From contig CAYQYP010000101.1 in the NCBI GenBank assembly GCA_964421755.1, positions 1 to 24,873 on the forward strand: a DNA stretch of 24,873 nucleotides. Direction: 5' to 3'. Source of the DNA: CAVUUN01 sp964421755. Its GTDB lineage: Bacteria > Acidobacteriota > UBA6911 > RPQK01. The position numbers and the translations under genes were made by a program. Below, in pieces: positions 15,414 through 23,259 of this stretch; the stretch's first letter is position 1, and each line of letters opens with the position of its first letter. The notes under the pieces are model-generated. The model searched no databases, was not told where the DNA came from, and was given only the letters and a program-made list of their open reading frames with translations.

Positions 15414-17384
15414 ATGCCTGTTAACACCACGACTGCGCCGCCAGGGGGCGGGGGCGTGCAAGGGAAGCGTTTTTTCAATGGGTTGAGCTTCCGAGTCACA
15501 TTCGGCCTGGTAATCGCCTTGCTGCTTGTCGGAATCCCCTTTTTTGTTATCTTCCACCGACTCCATGAACGCCAACTGATAGACGGCGTCCGCGAGTCCA
15601 TGGCCGATCTCAGCCAGCTCATCCTCACCAGCCTCGAACGCCGAATGCTCGAAAGCCAGCCTCACTTGCTCGACCCCGACATCAGACAGCTCTCACGCGA
15701 AGCAGGTGGCGCCAGAATCATGATTCTGGACAAGGAGGGGCAGGTCCGAGTCTCATCGGACCGGAAGATGCTGGGCAAGAGCTTCTTCAAGGGAGGCGAG
15801 CTTTGCTCTTCGTGTCACGACAGGAAACCCGTTGCCGAGCAGGCCACCATGGTGGAGGCCAACGGCGATGAATACGGCCGAAGTCTCCTGGTGATCCGGA
15901 ACAAGGACAGCTGTTTCAACTGCCATGCGGCCAGCCAGGCCATCAACGGAACGCTTGTCGTCGATCTTCCGATGGCCCAGGCGAGAGCCCGGCTCCGCTC
16001 CAACATGCTCGACATGCTGCTTCTCGGGGGAATCATGCTCGGGATTACCATCCTGGTCCTGGGACTCCTTGTCGACCGGCTGGTTGTCAGGAGAGTGAAG
16101 GCGGTCGAGAAGACAACCGTCGCGATCCAGCGCGGGAATCTCCATGAACGGGTTGCGGTCAGCGGCGCGGACGAGATCGCCGACCTGGCGGCGGGTCTGA
16201 ATGTCATGACGGCCAGCCTCGAGCGCTCGCTGACCGAAATCGAGCGACATAAGGACTACCTCGAAAAAGTCATCAACAGCATCGATGACGAAATCGTGGT
16301 GGTTGACCGCGGGCTCCATGTGGTTACGGCGAACCTCGCTTACCTGAAGGGAAGCGGCCAAACCAAAGACCTGCTCGTCGGCCGGTCGTGTCGCGACGCT
16401 GACCATTGCCTCTGCCCTAACGACATGCGCGATCGTTGCCCTGCTCGGGCGACCTTCCAGACGGGCGCGGTTGAGAAATGTCTTCTGCGGTCGCGGACGC
16501 CGGACGGTCACGAGAAATTCGTCGAGATATACAGTTACCCCTTAACCGATGACGAGGGCAAAGTTTTTCAGGCAATCGAGGTGCGTCGCGATATTACGGA
16601 ACGTAGGGCTTTGGAGGCGAACCTCTGCCATTCCGACAGGCTCGTTTCCATGGGACTGCTGGCTTCGGGTATCTCACACGAGATCAACAATCCCCTCGCT
16701 TCGATTGTCGCATCAAGCGAAGGACTGGTCAGACGGATGTCTCGCAGCCAATCCACGCGAGACGACGAAAGGGGCGAGATCCTCGAATACCTCCAGGTGA
16801 TCAGCAAGGAGGCCATGAGGGCGAAGGCCATCACCGAACGCCTCTTGATACTGTCGAGGAAGTCGCACTCCCACACCTATCTTCTGTCGGTGAACAGATC
16901 GCTGTTTGAAACGGTGCGCCTGGTCGAGTTCCAGGCAAACGACAAGGGAATTGCGCTCGTCGAGGAGTACGCAGAGAATCTTTCGGAAATCAAGGGGGAC
17001 GACCCGGCCCTGCGGCAAGTCTTCCTGAATCTCATCCTGAACGCCATCCAATCAACTCACAAGGGTGGGCGGATAACGGTTCGGACAGAAGCGATCGGGA
17101 ATATCATCCAGATTGAAATCAACGACACCGGGTGCGGGATACCGCCCGATGAGTTGCCCCATCTGTTTGAACCGTTCTACTCCAACCGAACGGACGGATG
17201 CGGCACCGGGCTCGGTCTTTTCATTTCGAACACCCTGGTTCGGCAGATGGGTGGCGAGCTGCGTGTGGGCAGCCGGGCGGGACACGGGAGCGTCTTCACC
17301 GTTTGCCTTCCCGCCGAGCAAAGCGAACCCGGCGCCCCTGGATCCGCGAACGCAGGTCCCACACAAACGAGGTTCTCCACATGA
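15414..17384 (+). CDS. membrane sensor histidine kinase with two c-type heme motifs in the sensor domain
   Basis: A 656-residue protein. First membrane segment about 29-48; exported sensor about 50-195 with CSSCH (131-135) and CFNCH (167-171); second segment about 199-220; then HAMP (about 221-275) and a PAS-like domain (about 283-395). The PAS part contains a cysteine group (C326, C332, C334, C342, C356). HisKA has phospho-acceptor H422 (ASGISHEINNPLAS); the ATPase shows N543, DTGCGIP (571-577) and GTGLGLF. The heme motifs suggest redox or gas sensing in the periplasm through covalently bound heme. The gene overlaps its response regulator by ATGA. ATG 15414 was chosen because the upstream extension only translates the tandem repeat. 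Confidence 0.92.
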   Translation: MPVNTTTAPPGGGGVQGKRFFNGLSFRVTFGLVIALLLVGIPFFVIFHRLHERQLIDGVRESMADLSQLILTSLERRMLESQPHLLDPDIRQLSREAGGARIMILDKEGQVRVSSDRKMLGKSFFKGGELCSSCHDRKPVAEQATMVEANGDEYGRSLLVIRNKDSCFNCHAASQAINGTLVVDLPMAQARARLRSNMLDMLLLGGIMLGITILVLGLLVDRLVVRRVKAVEKTTVAIQRGNLHERVAVSGADEIADLAAGLNVMTASLERSLTEIERHKDYLEKVINSIDDEIVVVDRGLHVVTANLAYLKGSGQTKDLLVGRSCRDADHCLCPNDMRDRCPARATFQTGAVEKCLLRSRTPDGHEKFVEIYSYPLTDDEGKVFQAIEVRRDITERRALEANLCHSDRLVSMGLLASGISHEINNPLASIVASSEGLVRRMSRSQSTRDDERGEILEYLQVISKEAMRAKAITERLLILSRKSHSHTYLLSVNRSLFETVRLVEFQANDKGIALVEEYAENLSEIKGDDPALRQVFLNLILNAIQSTHKGGRITVRTEAIGNIIQIEINDTGCGIPPDELPHLFEPFYSNRTDGCGTGLGLFISNTLVRQMGGELRVGSRAGHGSVFTVCLPAEQSEPGAPGSANAGPTQTRFST

Positions 17385-18733
17385 CCAAGGGACGAGTGCG
17401 TGTTCTTGTTGCAGACGACGAGGAAACCTTTCGGAAGATCCTAATCCGCGAGCTGACAGACATGGGCTTCGATGTGCAGGGAGTCGCCGGGGGTCGGGAT
17501 GTTATCAGGCGTCTTGGCGAAGAGGAGTTCGAGGTCGTGCTGCTTGACGTCAGAATGCCGGATATGAACGGACTTGCTGCCCTTAAGACGGTGAGGGAGA
17601 ACCATCCTTTGACCGAGGTCGTTATGCTGACGGGTCACGGGACGATCGACGACGCGGTCACGGCCATCAGGAACGGCGCCTGCGACTACCTGACAAAACC
17701 GTGCAAGCTCGAGGAACTTGAGGCAGTCTTGCTGAAAGCCGCCGAAAGGAGAAGCCTCCAGTGTCGCAACCTGCTTCTGAATCAGGAGTTGTCACGCCGC
17801 GATGGTTTCGACCAGTTCCTTGGGAAGAGCCCAAAGCTTCGGGAAGTGATGCGGCTCATCGGCCGTGTGGCCGACAGCGAATCGACGGTGTTGATCCAGG
17901 GAGAGAGCGGCGCCGGAAAAGAGCTCGCTGCGCGAGCCGTCCATCGGCAGAGCCGCCGGCGCGAACAGCCGTTCATCGTTGTCGACTGCACGTCGCTGCA
18001 GGAAGACCTTCTACAGAGCGAGCTTTTCGGTCATGAGAAAGGCGCCTTTACCGGGGCTGTTGCGCAGAAGCACGGCCTGCTCGAAGTGGCCGATCAGGGG
18101 ACAGTCTTTTTTGACGAAATCGGCGAAATGACGCTGAGCCTGCAGGCGAAGCTACTGCGAGTGATGGAAACAGGCAGTTTCCGTCGAGTCGGCGGCCTGA
18201 AGGACATCCAGGTAGACGCGCGGTTCATAGCGGCTACCAACCGCGATCTAAAGGAGAGGTGCGCCGCCGGTCTCTTTCGTGACGACCTGTACTATCGACT
18301 GAATGTCTTCAGCATCACCATTCCCCCGCTCCGCGAAAGGGCGGAGGATGTCGAGCTGCTCGCCCATCATTTTCTTCAGAGCCGGGTTCGCCCTCGGCAC
18401 CGGAAGGTGGCAATTGCGCCACGAGCCTTGGAGTTGCTTGAAAGCTACGAGTGGCCCGGAAACGTCCGGGAACTGAGAAACGTGATCGAACGCGCGCTGA
18501 TTCTGGCAGAAGGCGATTGTATTGAACCGGAGCATCTGCCCGGCACTCTTCATGCCAAGACGCCAGGCATGTTCGAGTTCCCCGGCGAACAACGCCCCAC
18601 ACTCGCGGAGGCAGAAAGGCTCTATATCGAAAAGCTGCTTCGCGAGAACCGAGGGAATCGTGCCCGGGTCGCGAAGATCCTGGACATCAGCGAGCGCAAC
18701 CTCTACAGGAAGATCAAGGAATATGGGTTCTGA
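17381..18733 (+). CDS. sigma-54-dependent NtrC-type response regulator
   Basis: A 450-residue cytoplasmic activator. Receiver domain 1-120: acidic pocket D12-D13, phospho-acceptor D56 (VVLLDVRMPD), K106. AAA+ domain about 143-385: Walker A GESGAGKE (174-181), GAFTGA loop (221-226) contacting sigma-54, Walker B VFFDEIGE (242-249). The C-terminal Fis-type helix-turn-helix ends NRARVAKILDISERNLYRKIKEYGF. The intact GAFTGA says it activates sigma-54 RNA polymerase. Start ATG 17381 lies inside the kinase stop (ATGA), so the two are translated as a pair. Its targets are unknown; dyad sites lie directly after its stop codon. Confidence 0.95.
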   Translation: MTKGRVRVLVADDEETFRKILIRELTDMGFDVQGVAGGRDVIRRLGEEEFEVVLLDVRMPDMNGLAALKTVRENHPLTEVVMLTGHGTIDDAVTAIRNGACDYLTKPCKLEELEAVLLKAAERRSLQCRNLLLNQELSRRDGFDQFLGKSPKLREVMRLIGRVADSESTVLIQGESGAGKELAARAVHRQSRRREQPFIVVDCTSLQEDLLQSELFGHEKGAFTGAVAQKHGLLEVADQGTVFFDEIGEMTLSLQAKLLRVMETGSFRRVGGLKDIQVDARFIAATNRDLKERCAAGLFRDDLYYRLNVFSITIPPLRERAEDVELLAHHFLQSRVRPRHRKVAIAPRALELLESYEWPGNVRELRNVIERALILAEGDCIEPEHLPGTLHAKTPGMFEFPGEQRPTLAEAERLYIEKLLRENRGNRARVAKILDISERNLYRKIKEYGF

Positions 18734-18753
18734 CAGCCCCCACCCTGCCAAAT

Positions 18754-18817
18754 CCTGACATTTTGTCAGGGTTTCTTGGAGCGCGGACATCTTGTCATGG
18801 AGCGTGGACATCTTGTC
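18754..18817. promoter_or_regulatory. three GACA-N3-TGTC dyads downstream of the sigma-54 regulator
   Basis: Site 1 is the 17-bp palindrome CCTGACATTTTGTCAGG (18754-18770). Sites 2 and 3 are GACATCTTGTC at 18786-18796 and 18807-18817, and a decayed fourth (GGCATCTTGC) follows near 18827. The centres of sites 2 and 3 are 21 bp apart, two helical turns, as expected for tandem binding by a dimeric regulator. Enhancer sites for the adjacent Fis-HTH regulator are one reading. Site 1 alone could instead act as a weak terminator stem, since GTTTCTT follows. Confidence 0.5.
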
Positions 18818-18909
18818 ATGGAGCGCGGCATCTTGCGGTGTCGAAAAAGTCTTCGAGAATGCATCCACCCGCTGAGCCTGGATGGAGCCTAATCGCGATC
18901 GCAAGCGCA

Positions 18910-19035
18910 CGAGAGCGAGCGAAGCGAGCGAGAGTAAGCGGGCCACCTGACTCGCTCCACTGCTTCGTGTTTAAATGATCCACTTAGCGGATGATTGGTG
19001 GTCCGCTTACTCTCGCTCACTGCCGTTCGCTCTCG
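18910..19035. repeat. palindrome E
   Basis: Arms 18910-18947 and 18997-19035 are imperfect reverse complements of about 38 bp, sharing GCGAGAGTAAGCGG and a GGYCCACC-like inner end, around a loop of about 49 bases. Its right arm contains the 22-bp direct repeat that also follows palindrome C. Confidence 0.82.
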
Positions 19036-19314
19036 AGGCTGTCGAGAAAGTTCTTAAGGCCTGAAAGGCCGGCACATATTAGCCCAGGGCGAAGCGCTTT
19101 GTGGCGCAGCCCTGGGTCTAAGGTAGAGGCGGAGACAAGCCCTGAAAGGGCGCAAGAACGGCAACATTATCAGGATCTTACGCCCTTACAGGGCTTCGCG
19201 GTCGAGACCGCGTTGACCCAGGGCTACGCGAAAAGCACGCTTCGCCCTGGGCTATTATGTGCCGGCCTCTCAGGCCTTAAGAACTTATTCGACGCTCACT
19301 GCCGTTCGCTTTCG
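19014..19314. repeat. 22-bp direct repeats flanking palindrome C
   Basis: Copies at 19014-19035 and 19293-19314 (sharing CGCTCACTGCCGTTCGCT) differ at one base in 22. They sit immediately outside the palindrome at 19041-19293, in the same orientation, like a target duplication or the footprint of homologous recombination. Confidence 0.8.
19041..19293. repeat. palindrome C, complete copy (253 bp)
   Basis: The outer arms share GTTCTTAAGGCCTGA, GGCCGGCACATA and AGCCCAGGGCGAAGCG in inverted orientation; inner arms carry AGCCCTGGGTC and AGCCCTG...AGGGCG. Sub-hairpins (GGCCtgaaaGGCC, GCCCAGGG.../CCCTGGG) lie within each arm. A second, partial copy begins at 24727. Features of a mobile, non-coding palindromic repeat; no ORF of note. 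Confidence 0.93.
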
Positions 19315-19481
19315 TGCGCGGCTCCATTCGATCTCGCCCTCCGCACGACATCAGCCCATAACAAGTCCGTCAATACCTGTAGGCCGAACGCACTTCTCCG
19401 ACATTATGGCGACACCCTCGCTTCGTGCGCAGGTTGAAGCCGTAAGCAACCAGGCTCGGAGTGAATGCAAGCTCGCGGGTG

Positions 19482-19487
19482 TATAAT
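19482..19487 (+). promoter_or_regulatory. consensus -10 (TATAAT) for the transglutaminase-like gene
   Basis: A perfect TATAAT lies 30 bases before the ATG at 19518. The expected start of transcription near 19494 leaves room for the GGGGG Shine-Dalgarno at 19508-19512. No good -35 is present at 16-18 bp. Confidence 0.5.
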
Positions 19488-19517
19488 CGGCTCGCCAGAG
19501 ATCAAAAGGGGGATCTG

Positions 19518-21431
19518 ATGCCGGCAAGAACAGCAATCGTCCTCGTCGCAGGGCTGTTTTGTCTGACCCATGCCGCGGCGCAAAATGAGCCTGACTCGCG
19601 AATCAGCTGGGAGGGCCTGCAAAGCCCCCAGTCGATCATCAAACGGTTTGTCGATCCCTTGACCCGGCAGGAGCATCGGCCCATCCGATCCGTGCTTACC
19701 TCCGACCAGGAGCACGCAAGCTCGATTGCGCCCGTCCTGACCCCGCAGCGTCCGATTTTCATCCGCACTTCCCAGAAGCGCGAGCCGAGCGCGGAGGACA
19801 CGAATTACATTCTCGAAGATGGCCGGGTTTTCATGACTTACAGTCATCCGTATGAGACTGAAAAAGCCCCGATGCTTAAGATACGGCCGGTCGACGGAAA
19901 GACCCGGATCCCCTTCCTGGTTCGCACTTATCTCAGCTTTCCCGGGTCGTCGAATGAAACCGGCACCCTTGATATTTTGATCCGGCTGCCCCTGCTCTTT
20001 GACCCTAAAGTCGAGATCAAGGGCGTTATGTCGGGTTCACGCCAGCTTCAATATGAAGTCAAGGTGGGGCCGGATCTCGATAACCACACGATCACCGTAC
20101 CAATCGGTTCCGAGGAGGTCACATCCACCAGGCAAGCCGGGAAGCCGCTGGAAATCACGATCGAAGGTGCCGTGCATCTCGCGGATTACCAGGTGATCTC
20201 ATCCGATCGTTTCCACCCGGAGCCCCCCGCTTACCCGAACAGGCTTCGGTCAATCGCACGAACTCTGCCCGGGCGCGACTACCTGGGCCCGGAGGAGCAG
20301 GCACAGCTCCAGAGGATTGCCAGTGAAATCGCCGCTCTTAACACGGACAAGTACCAACAGGTTATCCTGACCCAGCGTTTTGTTTCCGAACACATTTCGT
20401 ACTTTCAAAACAACATGCTGCGCTCCGGCATTCAGGTCCTGCAGGAGGGGATCGGGGACTGTGACGACTTCAGCCGCGTGATGGTCGCCCTGTTGAGAGC
20501 GCTCAACATACCGGCTCGATCAAGTGTGGGGTACCTCTACGATTTCAACAGCATGGGCTCGCATGCATGGGTGGAGGTTGCGCTGCCGATGCGAAATGGG
20601 CGGCTTCACTGGTTCCTGTGCGATCCGACCCTGGCAACCGCCTCTCAAGACAAAGATTACTTCGTCCAGTTCAAAAACCGCATCTATCTGTACCCCGTCC
20701 GCTTTGACGTCAAAGCTCATAACATTGCGGCCGACCAGGTAACCGAGACTTTGCTGAACTGGAGCAGCAAGGAAAAGGACGAGAAGCGGACGCCGGCGGC
20801 GCTCCAGTCGATCCTGAATACATTCAACGAGCAACTGAAGGCATCGCTCGAGCAAAAGGTGAACGAGCTCCGGCAGAAGAACCTGCTACTCCGACGTCAG
20901 TTTCTGTTCGCCCCGGCCTCCAGCTTCATCGTTACCGAACGCTCGATCGTGGAGAACCAGAGCCAGCTGCGAACGCTTTTGGACGAGGAAGAACGGCTGG
21001 TGGTAGATCTGATCGTCCTCGATGACGATTTTGCGCTTGATTCCCCGGCCGACCAGCAAGTTCTGCAAACCATGAAGAACGCTTACGAACGGCTCAAGAA
21101 TGAGCCGTTCGAGGGTTCTGAAGCCCGTCACTGCCTGGAGTTCGTCTATCACCGCGACCGTTACACCGACCGGCTGCAGCGGGTGACCTTGCGAATGGGC
21201 CGCTACCTTGTCGAGCAACACCTGAAGTTGATCCTCGAGTCATTCGAGAAGGAAGGTCTGCTGGCTGTCGCGGAAGTGCAGAAAATGAGTACGCTCTACC
21301 AGACCTGCTCCGGAAAGAACCTGTACTATCTGCAGGAGAGAGCGCGCATGACCCAGGAGCCTGTGACCCCCGAGCCCGGAGAGACGTCGTCCGAGGGTCA
21401 GGTACCTCCGTCCCTGGATGACAGCCGGTAG
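19518..21431 (+). CDS. exported transglutaminase-like cysteine protease/peptidase-fold protein
   Basis: A 637-residue protein with a signal peptide (about 1-22, ending AAAQ). A beta-rich N-terminal half (about 90-240) precedes a transglutaminase-like core with C315 (GIGDCDDFS), H349 (GSHAWVEV) and D369 (FLCDPT), the complete catalytic triad. After the core, residues of about 445-600 are charged and helical, including a coiled-coil-like QKVNELRQKNLLLRRQ, with an acidic, Pro-rich tail. Bacterial members of the fold act mostly as peptidases or amidases in the periplasm; the substrate is not predictable. Start ATG 19518 was chosen for its GGGGG Shine-Dalgarno five bases ahead and the signal peptide directly following it. 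Confidence 0.88.
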   Translation: MPARTAIVLVAGLFCLTHAAAQNEPDSRISWEGLQSPQSIIKRFVDPLTRQEHRPIRSVLTSDQEHASSIAPVLTPQRPIFIRTSQKREPSAEDTNYILEDGRVFMTYSHPYETEKAPMLKIRPVDGKTRIPFLVRTYLSFPGSSNETGTLDILIRLPLLFDPKVEIKGVMSGSRQLQYEVKVGPDLDNHTITVPIGSEEVTSTRQAGKPLEITIEGAVHLADYQVISSDRFHPEPPAYPNRLRSIARTLPGRDYLGPEEQAQLQRIASEIAALNTDKYQQVILTQRFVSEHISYFQNNMLRSGIQVLQEGIGDCDDFSRVMVALLRALNIPARSSVGYLYDFNSMGSHAWVEVALPMRNGRLHWFLCDPTLATASQDKDYFVQFKNRIYLYPVRFDVKAHNIAADQVTETLLNWSSKEKDEKRTPAALQSILNTFNEQLKASLEQKVNELRQKNLLLRRQFLFAPASSFIVTERSIVENQSQLRTLLDEEERLVVDLIVLDDDFALDSPADQQVLQTMKNAYERLKNEPFEGSEARHCLEFVYHRDRYTDRLQRVTLRMGRYLVEQHLKLILESFEKEGLLAVAEVQKMSTLYQTCSGKNLYYLQERARMTQEPVTPEPGETSSEGQVPPSLDDSR

Positions 21432-21462
21432 GTTTGTGATCACGCATGAAGCGAGAGGGTCT

Positions 21463-21584
21463 TTCAGAGCCGCGCACGGAGCGCTTTTCAGCGGAGTAAG
21501 CGGGTTCAGCAGTCAGGCGTGGTCGGAGCCAACGCAAAAAGAACCCGCTTACTCCGCTGAAAACGCTCCGTGCGCGGCTCTGAA
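21463..21584. repeat. palindrome D upstream of the tRNA pair
   Basis: Arms 21463-21507 and 21541-21584 are reverse complements over 44 bp with a single extra base in the left arm, around a 33-base loop. It begins about 30 bases after the transglutaminase stop, so it may end that transcript. It shares no obvious sequence with palindromes A-C apart from a GAGTAAGCGG motif that also occurs in palindrome E. Confidence 0.93.
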
Positions 21585-21698
21585 CGGCACCGCTCGACGT
21601 CGCCCTTCCTACGACCGCCGGATCAGGAGCGTCATGGGCAATGCGAGGCTCCTTGCTCCGGCGTTCTCTTTAGTACTAAAATACGACTCTTGCTGTGA

Positions 21699-21775
21699 GG
21701 TGGGTGTAGCTCAGCTGGCAGAGCACTGGGTTGTGGCCCCAGTGGCCGTGGGTTCGAATCCCATCACCCACCCCA
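21699..21775 (+). tRNA. tRNA-His (anticodon GTG)
   Basis: Acceptor stem GTGGGTG (21700-21706) pairs with CACCCAC (21765-21771). The G at 21699 can pair with C73 at 21772, giving the extra G-1 base pair that marks tRNA-His. Anticodon GTG is at 21733-21735 in loop TTGTGGC. CCA is encoded at 21773-21775. Confidence 0.97.
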
Positions 21776-21785
21776 TCCTCTCGAC

Positions 21786-21862
21786 GCGCCCGTAGCTCAG
21801 CTGGATAGAGCGGCAGACTTCGAATCTGTAGGCCGGGGGTTCGAATCCCTCCGGGCGCGCCA
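21786..21862 (+). tRNA. tRNA-Arg (anticodon TCG)
   Basis: Acceptor stem GCGCCCG (21786-21792) pairs with CGGGCGC (21852-21858), discriminator G at 21859, CCA at 21860-21862. The anticodon loop CTTCGAA carries TCG at 21820-21822, reading CGA and CGG. It lies 10 bp after tRNA-His, probably in one transcript. Confidence 0.95.
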
Positions 21863-21933
21863 CCTTTGTCGGCCCGCGGACTTGGCGGATCTTTCACCGA
21901 AGACCCGACTGGCGTGGGAACACCGCAGACCCC

Positions 21934-21972
21934 TTGACAATCCGCCCTCCATTGCCTAACGTTCGGTTAGGC
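21934..21972 (+). promoter_or_regulatory. promoter with overlapping palindromic operator-like site
   Basis: TTGACA (21934-21939) matches the -35 consensus exactly; TAACGT follows after 17 bp as a weaker -10. A perfect 7-bp inverted repeat, GCCTAAC/GTTAGGC (21954-21960 and 21966-21972), covers the -10. Its core TAACGTTCGGTTA resembles operators of TetR-type repressors. The transcript would have a leader of about 100 bases before the ATG at 22069. No repressor gene is adjacent. Confidence 0.5.
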
Positions 21973-22068
21973 TGCGTAGGAGACGGAGTCAAGGGGGGAA
22001 CTGAACAAAGGCGGGTTGCATTTCATCTACTCCTGAGGAACACAACACGCCACTGGAGGCTCAATAGT

Positions 22069-23259
22069 ATGCGTCCTCGATTCGTATCGGCTGTCCTGAT
22101 TGCTGCATTTATGATCCTTCCGACCTTCGGCCAGGAGACTCGGCACAACCTGTTCCCTCAGATCGTCGTCGGCGCGGGTTGGTCTTGTGACTTTGTCGTC
22201 ACAAACCAGGGCATCTTGCCAGTCAACGGGCTCCAACTCGCGTTCTACTCAAGCAACGGGAACCCGTTGGTTGTCCAGAGCACGGACCAAGGGTCCAACT
22301 CGACGTTTTCTTTCAACCTGCCTGCCGGCGGCAGCTACATTCTCAAAGTAAACGCGGCACAGTTCGGTTTCGGCTACGCCGATCTGGTCGGTCCCAGGTG
22401 GGCGACTGTAGTGGCTACAGCAACGATCCGCTATCAAGTGGGAGATTCGGTTGCAACCCAACTGGGAGTACCACAGCAGTTTCCGTTTGAGCACTATTCT
22501 TTTGCCGGTAGAGTCGCCAACAACGTAAATACCGGTGTCGCGATTGCGAATGCCACGCTCGGGGCGACGGCACCAGCCGCCCAAGACTTCGCTATCAGCC
22601 TGATCAACAAGGACGGAACGATTCATAGAAGCACCGTCATACGACTTGAACCGGGCCAACACACGTCACGGTATCTGAGGGATGTGCCGGCGAATAACCC
22701 CCTATTCTCGGACGTGACTGACTGGGAGGGTGTCGTGGTCGTGTCGGCTCAAAGACCCTTCGGGTTACTCGCGCTCCGTCAGGAGAGCGCCAGTTTGGCT
22801 CTTGGCACAGTTGCCATCAACGAAGGTCCGATCCTGAACACTTTCCTGGTGAACGCCACGGCAACGGCCGAGACCGAGATCAATGACCAGCTCACTTCTG
22901 CTCAGGCTGTGACTCTGCCCATCCTGATTTCCGGATCGATCGCGAATTCGGCCGATCAGGATTACTACAGATTTACCGCCAATGCGGGAGACGTTATCGT
23001 GGCCATGATCGAGACGCAGACCATTGACTCCGAGTTGGATTCGGAGTTGTGGCTGCTCGATTCGGCGGGAAACGAAGTGACCATGAACGACCAGAACGGC
23101 GTTTATCCGCAGGACGATTCGGCGATCAGAATGGTCATACCGGCCACCGGTACCTACTACCTGTTCGTTTGGGACTTCCGCGAAGTGCTTCCGAGCTCAA
23201 CCGTTGGGTTCGGGTATAGGCTGCATGCCAAGGTAGTTCCAGCCAATCAATTGTTTTGA
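22069..23259 (+). CDS. exported protein with C-terminal PPC domain
   Basis: A 396-residue protein with a signal peptide (1-22, ending TFGQ). A beta-rich N-terminal region of about 240 residues is of a kind I cannot name. A PPC (bacterial pre-peptidase C-terminal) beta-sandwich follows at about 268-390, with EIND, DQDYYRFTANAGD and ATGTYYLFV as markers. PPC domains usually hang on secreted peptidases; here no catalytic domain is visible, so a surface-binding or structural role is more likely. ATG 22069 has GGAGG nine bases upstream; the open frame further upstream lacks a signal. The stop TGA overlaps the TTG start of the Smr gene. Confidence 0.85.
   Translation: MRPRFVSAVLIAAFMILPTFGQETRHNLFPQIVVGAGWSCDFVVTNQGILPVNGLQLAFYSSNGNPLVVQSTDQGSNSTFSFNLPAGGSYILKVNAAQFGFGYADLVGPRWATVVATATIRYQVGDSVATQLGVPQQFPFEHYSFAGRVANNVNTGVAIANATLGATAPAAQDFAISLINKDGTIHRSTVIRLEPGQHTSRYLRDVPANNPLFSDVTDWEGVVVVSAQRPFGLLALRQESASLALGTVAINEGPILNTFLVNATATAETEINDQLTSAQAVTLPILISGSIANSADQDYYRFTANAGDVIVAMIETQTIDSELDSELWLLDSAGNEVTMNDQNGVYPQDDSAIRMVIPATGTYYLFVWDFREVLPSSTVGFGYRLHAKVVPANQLF

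Larger units (their letters stand above)
18734..19517. other. 784-bp non-coding region, repeats and dyad sites
   Basis: Between the response regulator and the transglutaminase-like gene I find three dyads (18754-18817), a relic of the family C palindrome end (GGTGTCGAAAAAGT at 18837-18850), palindrome E, palindrome C with flanking 22-bp direct repeats, and a promoter near 19482. No convincing coding sequence: the longest minus-strand ORF here (from 18946) runs antisense through the regulator gene and translates the dyads as LHDKMS repeats. Confidence 0.75.

Noticed and set aside
18827..18836. Sigma-54 promoter (GG...GC) near 18827
   Set aside because: The GG and GC elements are not at the required 10-bp spacing, and no gene starts nearby.
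18248..18946. 232-residue minus-strand ORF with LHDKMSTLHDKMSALQ
   Set aside because: It is antisense to the well-supported regulator gene, and its repeat peptide simply translates the 21-bp-spaced dyads.
19041..19293. Structured non-coding RNA gene
   Set aside because: The symmetry and the second copy fit a dispersed palindromic repeat better; no promoter or covariation can be shown from one window.
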